Shown: in pieces, positions 23,901 through 34,201 of the stretch
Layout: the number at the start of each line of letters is the position of its first letter
Numbering within the stretch: the stretch's first letter is position 1
Assembly (NCBI GenBank): GCA_001600055.1
Contig: BCIV01000002.1
Coordinates: forward strand, 1,058,287 to 1,122,286
Direction of reading: 5' to 3'
Length of the DNA: 64,000 bases
Source: Filobasidium wieringae
Taxonomy: Eukaryota; Basidiomycota; Tremellomycetes; Filobasidiales; Filobasidiaceae
The notes under the pieces: model-generated
Told to the model about the DNA's origin: nothing
Seen by the model: only the letters and a program-made list of their open reading frames with translations
The model's database searches: none
Made by a program: the position numbers and the translations under genes

Positions 23901-25176
23901 TTTTGACGGTGTAGATGCATCGAACCTCTAGTTTCCGAGCAGACATCGTGCCGCCACATATGTCGCCGCCACAGCACCTCTTGCTCTGCGTGCAGAGCTT
24001 TCAGCGCGAGATGAGCAGCCATCTGGCTGCCGAGAGGTCCGGGCGGTGGTAGAGGTGGCCACGCTCCAGGCATGAGTCCATTGGGTTTCCGATCTTCATC
24101 TTCGTCTCTTTTGACAGATTGCGGCTGATACCTATCTAGTGTAGTCTGTTTCGCTTTTCCCGAACGGAAAGATTTGATGCCAGGTTTGACATCCAATTCG
24201 ATGTCTGGCTTGACGTCCAATTTGAGGCCTGGCCTGACGTCCAGTTTGACGTCCGGCTTGACATCCTCATCTGAATCAGGTATGAAAATGGGTAAACTCG
24301 GTTGACTTCCGAGAGAATTTGATGGAGCGAGCCTTTTCTTTTTTGTGGATAACGAAGTGCCTGCTCGAGAAAGGTCTGGCTTCTCCTCGTCGCTCGACAG
24401 AAGTACGATCGGTTGGGAGTATCTTTCCCTCTTTTTCCCCTTACCGCTGAAGATGCTCGGGAGCTCTTCCACCTCCGTGTCGGAGACACCGCTCTCGTAT
24501 CGACCATGCCCGACTTGATCCATATCCGGTATGAACAGCTCGACATCTTCGTCCTTGACTTGTGATTGAGAAGCGGCGTGTTCGATCTGGGCCATAGATG
24601 GTCGCGGTCCTAGAGCAGTAAGAGAACTTTTCTTCGCTGGTTTGTTGTGCTCAGCTCTACGTCTAGCAGCTTTCTCCTTCTCCACTCGTTTGGTTCTGGC
24701 CTCAACGTGAGGAAGTTCTTGGCAATGCATCATATAGTTGTTGAAGGACCCCAAACCAGTACTCCTTCCTCCATCCTCGAGATCCATATCTGCTGATAAG
24801 AGGATGTCGTTCCAGCAAGCATCCTCCATGCCTGAAAACCCAGATCATCCGAGTATCAGCTTAGTATCGATATGAAAGATGTTGTGGTATCGTTCAGGAA
24901 CACTTACAGGTTATAATTCCATACCCGTGTCCTCCTTTAGTGGGATCATCTTGTTCAGCAGCTTCTAAAAGATAGTGAGTATCCTCTGGACAGAGGAACA
25001 ATCCCTTTCCTACGAAGTCGAACACAAAATCCGGCACAATCTAGATCGAAGGAGGCTGCTTAGTCCTTTCGTCAGATCAAAAAAAATAGTTCTCCTTCAC
25101 TTACAGTAATTTCATCCTCCCGATCGATGCCCAATACACTCCGCACGGTATCGTCCAGTCTCTTTCTTTGGTCCAT
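20918..25176 (-). CDS. ULS1: SNF2-family RING translocase/ubiquitin ligase with SUMO-interacting motifs (ULS1-like)
   Basis: Start taken at ATG 25176 (MDQRKRLDDTVRSVLG). Exons then run through IVPDFVFDFVGKG, a C/MEDACW junction near 24830, and a large exon 22967-24829. The N-terminal half has three hydrophobic-acidic SUMO-interacting motifs (VELFIPD, PIVLLSSDEE, LPIFIPDSDE) and an eight-residue repeat with psi-K-x-D sites. Helicase motif I is ADSMGLGKT and motif II is DEAM. A C3HC4 RING (CAVC...CYHSFC...CPMCRDP) lies between the two helicase lobes, and motifs V/VI are STKAGGVGLNL and QSIDRAWRIGQ. This is the RAD5/RAD16/ULS1 layout. SIMs without an evident HIRAN domain favour ULS1, a nuclear SUMO-targeted factor. 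One GC-AG intron is present. The start is not certain, since open sequence continues upstream to 25386 without an ATG. Confidence 0.85.
24183..24266 (-). repeat. 24-bp tandem repeat in the ULS1-like gene
   Basis: Three and a half imperfect copies of a 24-bp unit (24183-24206, 24207-24230, 24231-24254, then 24255-24266). On the minus strand they encode repeats of the type G-L-K-L-D-V-K-P. Each unit keeps one or two hydrophobic-Lys-x-Asp sequences. Confidence 0.85.
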
Positions 25177-25762
25177 GCTGTGCGGACAAGGTATAACAGC
25201 TCGCTGACCCAGGGAATTCGATTCCTTCGGTGGCCAATCAGGCTTGATCTTTGTAGGTTCTATGTTTTGGGAAGGGATGTTCTTGACTGCTGGATGCTGG
25301 ACGACGGTATTGAACGTTGAAGATCTTGAAGACGTACAATCAGCTCTAACGATAACAAACACGTTTACAGGTGGAAATAAGAGCACCGTTCACGTCGTTA
25401 TTTGGTCGAACAACGAGCTAGTAGACTAGGTGATAGGCAGTACGTACTGGCCAGTACTGCTACTGTACTCCTTACTGCAACAATCGCGCTACCGTTATTG
25501 GGAATTGGTACGATATGTCTCTTGATCTTCGCTGTCGTATTGCAGTCTGCTAGCTTTACAATTGGTCTTTTTAAACTTGGCTATCAGAATTCCCTTGTCT
25601 TGTCCATCGGAACCCGCACCGGTAAAAACCCATTGGGAAAAGGTTACGGTCCGTCCATGGAGGGATATTCTTCCTGCAAAAACCTGACAAAGGGCGGTGG
25701 TGGAGTATCAAGTCAGCACCGGGAACTTTGTTCGGTTCCGAGCCGATGAGTGACAAAACTTA
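25177..25762. other. Region between the ULS1-like start and the candidate gene
   Basis: Minus-strand frames remain open upstream of the ULS1 ATG (to 25386) and again at roughly 25490-25665. The latter follows an acceptor-like CCTTTGTCAG. Either could be extra exons of a neighbour, but no ATG or clear phase links them. The plus-strand frame 25402-25749 starts only with TTG and looks accidental. Confidence 0.35.
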
Positions 25763-27352
25763 CTAGACGCTTTCAAATTGTGTGTGGTGAATCCGTTGGG
25801 CCAGAGTGTGCGAACAGGAATGGCGAAAGAAGTCAGCCTGATCGATGATACCAATCCACGAGCATTTGTCGACAAATGCCTGCTCTGTATTCCCAGTCGT
25901 CCCAGCAGAAAATATGCGCAGCAGTGATATATCAGACTCTGAACGGTTATACTGCTCGATCATAAACGGCTTACCAATCCATAATAATTCTCTGCTACTA
26001 CTTGCAATATGGTTCGTGGCATCAACGGGTTCGGAAGAGGGAACAGGGAAAAGGGACTAACGAGAAGGTAGAATTCCATCACAGTTGGTAATCGATCGAC
26101 CAATTGAGGAAGCAGAAACGGTAGCTTACCTTTGGACCGCTCAACCTATCGATTGGCATCTTAGGTATCCCAATGTCAAGCAAAGGCCCTTGTAGTAGAA
26201 TGGAGTCTATCGAAGACGAAGGGGACAGTAGGAGATATGTGAGAACGGAGACAGACCAAGGTCAGTCCCCGGCCGACACGGCAAGGGTATTGATGAAGCT
26301 GGAGAGAGCTATACACACCAGGAAAACACATAGCAATGATAGCCCTATTCCGTGTCAAGTGCAAAGAAGGCTCCAAATAGGAAGGCTCTCCTGAGATTAT
26401 GAAAACGGTAGGGAAAATGTATAAGCGTAAGTTGAAAAGAATGCGACGGCCAATCAAAGTGTTGGGAAGCTCACCTTTTTTCTAGTATATAAATCGGCTC
26501 CACCTGCCCTGTTTGAGGGTTTGATGCAGGGTTAACGGTCCAAAAGATACGATGTCGCATATCGGCTGTGTGGAAATTCAATCAAGACAACAAAATAGGG
26601 GTAACTTTTTATTTTAGGACGCTCAAAAGTAAATGAGGACAGGGATCGGATAGACTTACCTCTTAGCCGCTAGACTATTACTTGACACTGTCATAAAGTT
26701 GAAAGCGAGGTGGAGTAGAGAGTGGGAGGTGAGATGCTGAGGTGGAAGATCGAACGTTGTCCGCATCAAAACACGCTTGATCGAGATCGCGTAACGGGAA
26801 AGACTAACTTACAACCTTTGCGTTCGATCCTCCTACTCCACCTCGACCACTCCAAAGGATTCCATGAGAAGATCGACTGTCTAAAATTAAAGAAAGCCAG
26901 AATCAATGAGTCGTGATGCGAAGGGGAGGGAGATCACCGTTGTTTTCCGGTCTTATTGGATATGACGTAATTGCGATCAATTAGATCGATGCGATAGATA
27001 GCACTGACAAAGAGCAGAGAAGACTGACCAATGATCCAATTAGGAAGGAATGTTGATGAAAGGCTCTTGCGTACCCTCGCGCCATTACGAACGCCAATGC
27101 AGACGGGCGGGGTACTAGACGTACTATACCTCTCCGCCGGAACCCCTCGAGAGGAGTTTGACTGTTTAGAGTCACTAGCATAGTAGCGATACGGAGCGAC
27201 AGAGATCTCAGATCCAGTCCATCGCTCGGTCTACATTCAGCCTTCGTATTGACCGGACAGTCGATCGTGTGACTGAAAGGGATAGCGACCGATGTTTCCT
27301 CTGCGACGACGACATTTTGCCGAGGAAGTGAGCGTTCTTCCACAAATGACAT
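25763..27352 (-). CDS. Candidate seven-exon gene, function unknown
   Basis: No long ORF marks it, but seven minus-strand segments bounded by donor and acceptor signals join in phase: 27009-27352, 26813-26880, 26475-26565, 26319-26344, 26130-26206, 25975-26056, 25763-25884. The model is 269 aa. Four donors are GTAAGY or GTGAGC, and several acceptors are strong (TTTCTTTAATTTTAG, TTCCACACAG). Pieces read FHQHSFLIGSLVSLLCSL (one possible membrane helix), RIFWTVNPASNPQTGQVEP, LLDIGIPKMPIDRLSGPK and WIGIIDQADFFRHS. A TATA box lies about 125 bp upstream. I recognise no family. The 26-nt exon and the first donor are the weakest parts. The stop coincides with a GTAAGT site at 25763, so further 3' exons are possible. 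It could also be a spliced non-coding RNA. Confidence 0.4.
26706..26845. repeat. Imperfectly nested inverted repeat
   Basis: A 13-bp perfect arm pair (CGAGGTGGAGTAG at 26706-26718, its complement at 26833-26845) encloses a second pair (GATCGAACG at 26749-26757, CGTTCGATC at 26821-26829). It overlaps the 26813-26880 exon of the candidate gene and the adjoining intron. It does not fold into a tRNA cloverleaf that I can see. Confidence 0.7.
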
Positions 27353-27474
27353 CGGTATAACACCACCGAATCTATTTCGCAATGATAGATCGGATAATTT
27401 TCAGTGTCTGCTATGAAGAAGAAAAGAGAGAACGGTGGAAGATTGCATGTCGAGTGAAAGTGGAAAAGTGATCG

Positions 27475-27482
27475 TTTATATA
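27475..27482 (-). promoter_or_regulatory. TATA box upstream of the candidate gene
   Basis: Minus strand TATATAAA, about 125 bp upstream of the proposed ATG at 27352. This supports minus-strand transcription into the 25.8-27.4 kb region. Confidence 0.45.
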
Positions 27483-27942
27483 GCATTCCAGGGAGTGCGA
27501 AACTAGCTTCCGCAGTCATTCTTCGTTCTCACGGTCATTCTCACGGTGAACGTGCATGTTGTATGCGCCTTTATTCGTTCTCACTGCTTTAGCTACTCTA
27601 CAGTCTACCTCCTGAAATCCTACTTGGCATTCATACGCTGTACCAAAGGTTTCATCATCGAGGTGAATGATGCATAGAAGTCAAATTTCAGTGCGCGTGA
27701 AAAAAACTATCAGGCATTTCCAGTCTGACATCCAATCCCATCTAGCCGCGATCATTAGACGCTTCAACTAACTCAGTCATAACTGTGGTAACCTCACGAA
27801 TTGATGGATCTGTCCGTTATGATATAACAATAGGCAGTTGTCGATCGAATTTTCAACGCAGATCGAGGTGACCATGACATTGATTGATGGCACTACCGTT
27901 CAGCCAGAAACGGCAGATTGCAGATACTTCTTCGTATGTCCT
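27483..27942. other. Intergenic region between the BCS1-like gene end and the candidate promoter
   Basis: About 460 bp, downstream of the minus-strand AAA ATPase gene and upstream of the minus-strand TATA box. A short tandem phrase (gttctcacggtcattctcacggt) occurs near 27525-27547. I see nothing else. Confidence 0.4.
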
Positions 27943-29890
27943 TCATTTCCCGTGTCCGGACCAGTCCGCTATATTCCGTACCGCCGCTTCCGGTTCACTT
28001 TTGTAATCCATCAGATAAGCTTGCAGCGCCGCGACAGCGAACTTGCCCTCCGGAATAGCGTCGGTGTAATCCTGTGCGAGTCTTTCTATGTCGTTGACGT
28101 CATTGGAGGTGGAAGGATAGAAATGGAGGAAGAGATCTTTGGCCTGTTGTCAAGACGCATGCGTTAGAGGCGTGCAAAGGGACATATCGTGAGCTGCGTT
28201 GAGAATGTTTACCTGTTGCTTAGTCGCGTTCTTGAATTCCAGCCAAACGTCCATCCTTCCAGGTCTCTTCAAAGCTGGATCTAAAGCCTCAGGATGATTA
28301 CTGGCAATAAATAGTGGAAAGCATTTGCACATCTTCAAAATCGATGTTCAGAGGTGTATGCGACTTGAACTCACGTGGTGGCGCACAACAAACTACCTTC
28401 CTGAGCGGCAACCCCATCGAGCGAGTTCACTGCAGCAACGATTCCTTTATCAGCGTCCAATTGTATACCCTACACCTTGAGAGGGCTTACATAACCCAGA
28501 AAAGGTGACGCGGGAAGCAGAACTAGGTTGTGCAGGTCGAGGTCCATCTCCCCGACTGTCTCCTTTAACAGCGTCAGCTGATGGTGCTTCTCGACTGCCA
28601 AAAGCGCAATCTATGTCCTCCATCAACAACAACGATTTCGGAGGGATATCACCTATCAACGATTGTAAAGTCACATCGTCCAACCTAGATCGTACCAGTA
28701 AAGTTCGGCGAATCAGCATCGCTTCATCTCCAGCCTACAAACGGGCAAGAAGGTACACTGACCCGGTTTGACTGAGATTCATCACGTAGAGGTCCAAGCC
28801 CAGGTGCCCTGCCAGAGCGGTGACGATCGAGGTCTTTCCACTGCCAGGAACTCCGTGTAACAAGTAACCTCTTCGGTGAGGTATACCTATCCCACCTTGG
28901 CTCAGCTTCAAGCAAAAGATGAAGCCTTATGATCAAACTTACCTCGTTCAGCATACCAATTTTCCCCCTCGAAGAACCCCTCTACATCCTTGACTAGCCG
29001 CTCCTTCGTCCCCGTGGGCAAGATTACGCTGTCCAAACTCCTAGGTTTGCTAGACATCGATCTTTGCCAACCGTCCAGATGTCGAAGAGGGGTGTAGACC
29101 ACGATCTTGTCCTCGTCGAAGGCTTTGTGAACGAGACGTGCTTCTTCTACCAGACGTTTGATTATGTCTGAAGAGCGAGTGAGGACACTGTGCACAGATG
29201 ATACTATGTTTAACCTGAATCCTGACAGAACTGAACGAGAGCCGACTCCTTACGTAATCTCCAGTATCCAAACCGGATCCCATCCCACTCTTTCAACAGT
29301 CCTACTGATCCTCAATGTCTTTCCCTCGAACTGCACAAATCGCGTTCCCCCTGCATCAGGCAAGAACGAAAACCCATCCCCATGTGCCCAACGTTTCCCC
29401 GGAACTGTCCCTCGGACGTTCACTTCGAATGAACGTGCGGCTTTCTGGTGCGATTGGGTGGAAAGCCAGGCGAGAAGCCAGGAGTAGGAGATGTCTGTGT
29501 CCCGAAAGACTGCGTGGATTGTAAATTCTGGAGAGATAAACGAGATCAAAGGCATTGTCAGCACTGACTGAACTTTTCGTGATAAAGGAATCCAAGCGTC
29601 GAGGACATCCAGCATTTCGACTCACGTTCTTTGAGTTGTTGAGTGAGCGTTCCAAACCCTCTCCTAGCAGCCTCTAGAGCTCCACCAAGGATCATCAACT
29701 TGATCCCGTCTCGCAAAGCGGCCGACTCAATGAACCCATTGATATAGTTTAATACCTGAGAACGGTTCAACGTATACGATCTTGTGGTTTGGATGGCCAG
29801 GGATTGAGGAAGATCGGGCTGTGATGGAGGTTCCGAATCGAGTGGAGGGTAGATTGTTGAGATGTTGGTTCTATCTAGTGTTTCGTACAT
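27943..29890 (-). CDS. BCS1-type mitochondrial AAA ATPase
   Basis: The start is ATG 29890 and the stop TGA is at 27943-27945. The N-terminal third matches the BCS1_N arrangement: a weak hydrophobic helix ([17 protein letters not shown]), then [24 protein letters not shown] and the domain around [14 protein letters not shown]. The AAA module has [14 protein letters not shown] (Walker A), [12 protein letters not shown] (Walker B), a Ser/Gly-rich insert, [33 protein letters not shown] (sensor 1 and Arg finger) and a terminal helical lid ending [11 protein letters not shown]1 translocates the folded Rieske protein across the inner membrane. Fungi often carry several divergent BCS1-like paralogues, and the loose N-terminus suggests this may be one of those. 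Confidence 0.85.
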
Positions 29891-30247
29891 ATCTACTTGA
29901 GAAGAGATCGTCTATGATTCGTAGTACCACTCACAGCTCTACTTTCGCTGATGAAGGGAGACTGCAAGCTTCAAGTCATAGCAAAGGATGATTGTGCTCT
30001 GTTTACTTTGTGAAGCGAGGGATGTATGCGATTTGCGGTTCAGATCGTATGCGTTCTCATTACATAATCACTATACGGCGCGGGCTCAGCCGTCATTCAT
30101 CATGTGCTCGATCATCGATAAGTCGATCTTTGTACTCTTCATATATCGATATATAATATATATCACAAAGACTGTCATCATACTTATACTACACAAGTAG
30201 GACGGCAATAAACTTTCTCAAGTCTTCTGCCAAGCAGATACCTCAAG
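29891..30247. other. Divergent promoter region, BCS1-like and M13 peptidase genes
   Basis: About 360 bp. A pure A/T-rich run with several TATATA steps at 30138-30163 lies about 85-110 bp upstream of the M13 ATG and is the likely TATA element for that gene. Confidence 0.5.
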
Positions 30248-33200
30248 ATGTCGAACCCAAGAGCTTCGACAGACGAGGGTGAGTAACCTCTCGCCTGCGC
30301 ACCAAAGTAGGATACTGATCATCCGTCACTGTCTGACGCAGAGAGCGCCCCTCTCCTCGATCCCACCTCGGGGGCTCAACCAGCTAACGAAGGAAATGCC
30401 TTGACTAGACGTTCAATAACCCTAACTACTATTGAAAAGGCCCTGGCCGTCGCTGCTCTCCTGTTCTTACTCCTCTCTGCGACCTTTATCGGTCTTTTCG
30501 CCGGAACTGCGGGTCAGCTCAAGAAAGCTCGCAACAAGCCAGCGGAAACTGTTACAAGAATCGCCTCCGGATCTCATCCTAGTGCGACCGTTACTGCTAC
30601 CACTACCGTCCCTGGGCCAGTCGTCACTGGGAAACCAGGAAAGGACAATGGCATCTGTTTGACAAAGGAATGCGTTACCTTGGCCAGTGAACTTTTACAG
30701 ACGATCGATACTACTATCGATCCATGTGAAGATTTCTATTTGTTCGCTAGTGAGTCTTCCTCCGCCCACTTCCTTCCTCTAAAAGGCTCATACTCACCGT
30801 TCTTCTCTATCTCAGACGGAGGCTGGCTCAACTCCCACTCCATTCCCTCTGACCGTGGTTCCCTCGGATCGTTCCAAGTCTTACAAGATTCCAACCGCAA
30901 GATCATTCGGGACGTTCTGGAGGCGCCTAATGAAAAACCTTCTAAGGATGATTCTCCCGTAGAACAAGCTGAGAAAGAGAATTTGGTCAAGTTGAGACTT
31001 GGGTATAAAACTTGTATGGATGAGGTGAGCTGGCTTGTTTCAGCATGCTTGCGAGTCGTAACTGATGAGTGTGATATCCTTGAATCTCTAGCGAGCGATC
31101 AACAAGAAGGGTGTTGAGCCTATCTTGCCCCTTGTCCATGAGATAACCGAGATCCTAGGACCCTTCCTTCTTGCCGAGTCCGAATCGGAAGATGCTGAAG
31201 AGACGGCAGATTGGGATGGGACATATACCGAATCCTACCGTATCTCTTCCGATCTCAAAGCTTCTTCCGAACACCAGGACATTACCGCCGAAGAAAAGGA
31301 TGCCCTGATGACTCGATCCATCCAGGAATTACTAGGCCACGCCAACCCTGAGAAATCGAGCGAGAGGAAAGAAGCTCTTACTAAAGCTTTGGCTTTCGCT
31401 CATTCTCGTGGGATCGGAGCGCTTTTGGAATTCGGTATCGAAAGCGATGGAGGTGCTGAGAACCCACAGATTCAGGGGTTGTCTCTGAACCAGGGTGGGG
31501 GTGGATTGCCTTCCAAAGTCAGTACGGGCATTACGGTTCGGTTGTTGCTTGCAGTGAGCAATTTGCTAACCAGTCTAGGATGTTTAGGAGTATTATAAGG
31601 AGAAACCTATTCTCGACCTATACACTTCTGTTGTTACCGATATTCTCTATGCCCTGTCCGAGCACAAGGGGAAGAAGTCTCTTTCGTGGGATTTCCCTTG
31701 GCCCAAACCTCTTCCTCAGAAACCCGCTCATGAGCCTAAGAAACAGTACAAGCAGGTCAAGGCTTTGGCTAAGAAGGTCGTTAAATTCGAAAAGGCTGTC
31801 AGGCTGGCGGGAGGGGATCCGTGAGTCCACCCTAGGCCTGTTTCTACGACGGTATCAGATCTAATCAGGATACACTTGAGTCGCTCAGTGAATACCTCTT
31901 CAACCCCATCTACGCTTACAACCCCTACGAGTTCAACAATCTCACTAAGCAGCTCGATTTTATCTCTCTTCCCGCTTACATCTCTTCCTTCGCTCCTCGA
32001 AACTTCCCTGAGAAGGTCGTGGTGACTTATCCTCCTTACCTGACATCCTTGCGTCAGATCCTCGCTTCCACTCCCGACCACGTCTTGGCAGCATACTTTG
32101 TTACCAGGGTCGGATTTAGTTACGCTAAATTCCTCGGACCGGCTACTCCTGTTCGTAAAGCAACCAGGAGACTCCAGATTGCTCTGCAAGGGCTACAGAA
32201 GGGCGTCCCCGAGGACCGACAGGATTTCTGTCAGGCTTACGTGGACGAGTTGGAGGGGCTCGGTTTGATCGGAGGGAAAGAGTTTGTCGATAGGACTTTT
32301 GCGGGGGACAGCAAAGAGAAGGCCGAATCGGTTATTTACAGTGGGTCAATCAATCTTTTAGAGCGACGTTCCCTCCTTGCTGATCCGACATGGCAAATAG
32401 ACATCATTGATGCCTTCAAGGATCGACTTCCTGAAGTAGATTGGATGGATTCCGTCAGCGCCAAGGCTGCTGCGAAGAAGGTTAGTACATGATAATATTC
32501 GCTCAATGATAGCGGTGCTAAACCCACTTTTATCACATTCAGGCCGATACACTTCAAGTCAAGATCGGATATCCTACCTCACCCAACACCACCGACGCTG
32601 TCGCCTTGAAGAACTACTATTCCCGACTCGAGATCGACGATGACTTCTTCGGAAACGGACTGAGACAGCGGTACGCTCTTTTGTTCCACTGGTACGAGAT
32701 CAGTACTTATAATCCAGGTGGTATTGCATAGGGTTCTCTCAGAGACTAGATCGTGGCAGAAGTTGGGTCGACTCCGTGATCGAGGTGAATGGTTGGTGAG
32801 TATCAAGCCCTGTTGAGATATGAGGTCATAGACTGACGGATTGGCACCGAATTTTAGATGCAACCCCAGCGTAAGCAGAGCATGAGCGATCTATCACGAG
32901 GATCGTTTTACTGACGTTACTTGCTTGACCATAGTCGTCAACGCCTACTACAACCCTCCCGACAGCGAGATCGTTTTCCCTGCCGGAATCCTTCGAAGCC
33001 CATTCTTTACGGCCGAATGGCCACTGTACTTGCAATACGGAGGATTCGGCTCCGTTGCTGCTCACGAGCTTACTCATGCGTTTGGTATGTCTTTTACCTT
33101 CTTGGAGACAGTCAGGAAAGGACTGACTTAGGTACTCGTGCAGACAACACCGGTGCTCAGTATGACGAGATGGGTCGTTTGAGGGATTGGTGGACTAATG

Positions 33201-33823
33201 TGAGAAGGATGATCAATCAGGAGGTATGCCTTTCAAGTGCTGATAGAACTTGTCTCCGCACAGTCCACCGTCAAGGCTTTCCAAGAAAGAGCACAATGTG
33301 TTGCTCGCCAATACTCGAGCTACTCGATCCCCGGACCTGACGGAAAGCCCGTCTATATCAACGGAAACTTGACCAACGGTGAAGATCTCGGTGACTCTGG
33401 TATCAAGTTTGCTTATAACGCTTGGAAGAAGGCGGCTGTAGACGAACACGCTGTATCTCAACGTCTTCCGGGGCTTAACTTCACTGAGTACGTGTCTGTT
33501 CATTCTGTCATGAACTGGCCTGGCCGCATGTAAGCTGATGCACCCCCCACATCAGTGATCAATTGTTCTTCCTTTCCTCGTCCCGAATTTGGGCTCGGTT
33601 GACCAAACCCGAAGCCGCTCTGAGCGCTATCAGAACCGATCCTCATTCTCCTAATCAGTGGCGATCCAACGGACAGCTACGAGGTTTCGAGAAGTTTGCT
33701 GAAGCTTTCCAGTGCAAGTCTGGCTCGCCTGTAAGTGATGAATTTGAAAGCTTTTCAAAAATCGACGAGCTGACCTGGAACGGTTTACAGATGAACCCTA
33801 AGAAGAGGTGTGATGTCTGGTAA
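30248..33823 (+). CDS. M13 (neprilysin/endothelin-converting-enzyme type) zinc metallopeptidase
   Basis: Type II membrane protein. A short cytoplasmic N-terminus contains ESAPLLDP (a possible acidic-dileucine sorting signal) and is followed by one membrane helix ([21 protein letters not shown]). The extracellular start is the family phrase [29 protein letters not shown], the zinc site HELTHAF(D), the third-ligand region GEDLGDSG and the C-terminal CDVW motif are all seen, with introns between them. About 850-900 aa. The family cleaves peptides outside the cell or in the secretory lumen; the substrate in fungi is unknown. Stop TAA at 33821-33823. The usual ENIADxGG motif reads EDLGDSG here. 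Confidence 0.9.
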
Positions 33824-34201
33824 ACCAACTGTAGCAGAAAGGACTGAGCCATGTACTGCTTGAATGAGAGTCAGATTAGGTGCCATTCGACTTGAACACG
33901 TTGCGTTATCGTGGTGCAGGGAGTAGTTACGGCTTCTGAGCAGAGTCATGGTGCAGTGCAGATCACGCGGTTCGGGAGTTCGGAAGGTAACGTGACTCAA
34001 GTTGCGGGGATAGATGGCCATTCAGCCGTTCGGATGCAGATCTGGAAGGCGAATGGGCTCGATCTTCTGTAGCCTGACCAGGAGGATATATAGATTGAGT
34101 ATAGGAAGGACTAGATGACTGTGTGGTACCTATCTTGTCATACTCAGATTCCAGACCTATACCCCACATCATTTTAAGGACCTGCAAGAACATTGGGCAT
34201 A
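33824..34201. other. Intergenic region, M13 peptidase to S1P lyase
   Basis: About 380 bp. GGATATATAGA at 34083-34093, about 110 bp upstream of the lyase ATG, is a possible TATA element. No other signal seen. Confidence 0.4.

Noticed and set aside
22967..24829. MEDACWND as start of the ULS1-like protein
   Set aside because: A donor at ACC T/GTAAGT and acceptor CAG/GC join upstream exons (IVPDFVFDFV...GIITC) in phase, so this Met is internal.
25072..25386. 25386 as ULS1 start
   Set aside because: The codon there is GTG, not ATG; the first in-frame ATG is 25176.
26706..26845. tRNA gene suggested by GTTCGATCC next to a 13-bp acceptor-like stem
   Set aside because: No D-arm or anticodon arm of proper length, no A box at the right distance; the arms enclose 114 nt with the wrong internal pairing.
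30138..30163. A/T run as centromere or origin element
   Set aside because: Only about 25 bp and placed as a promoter element 85-110 bp upstream of the M13 gene start.
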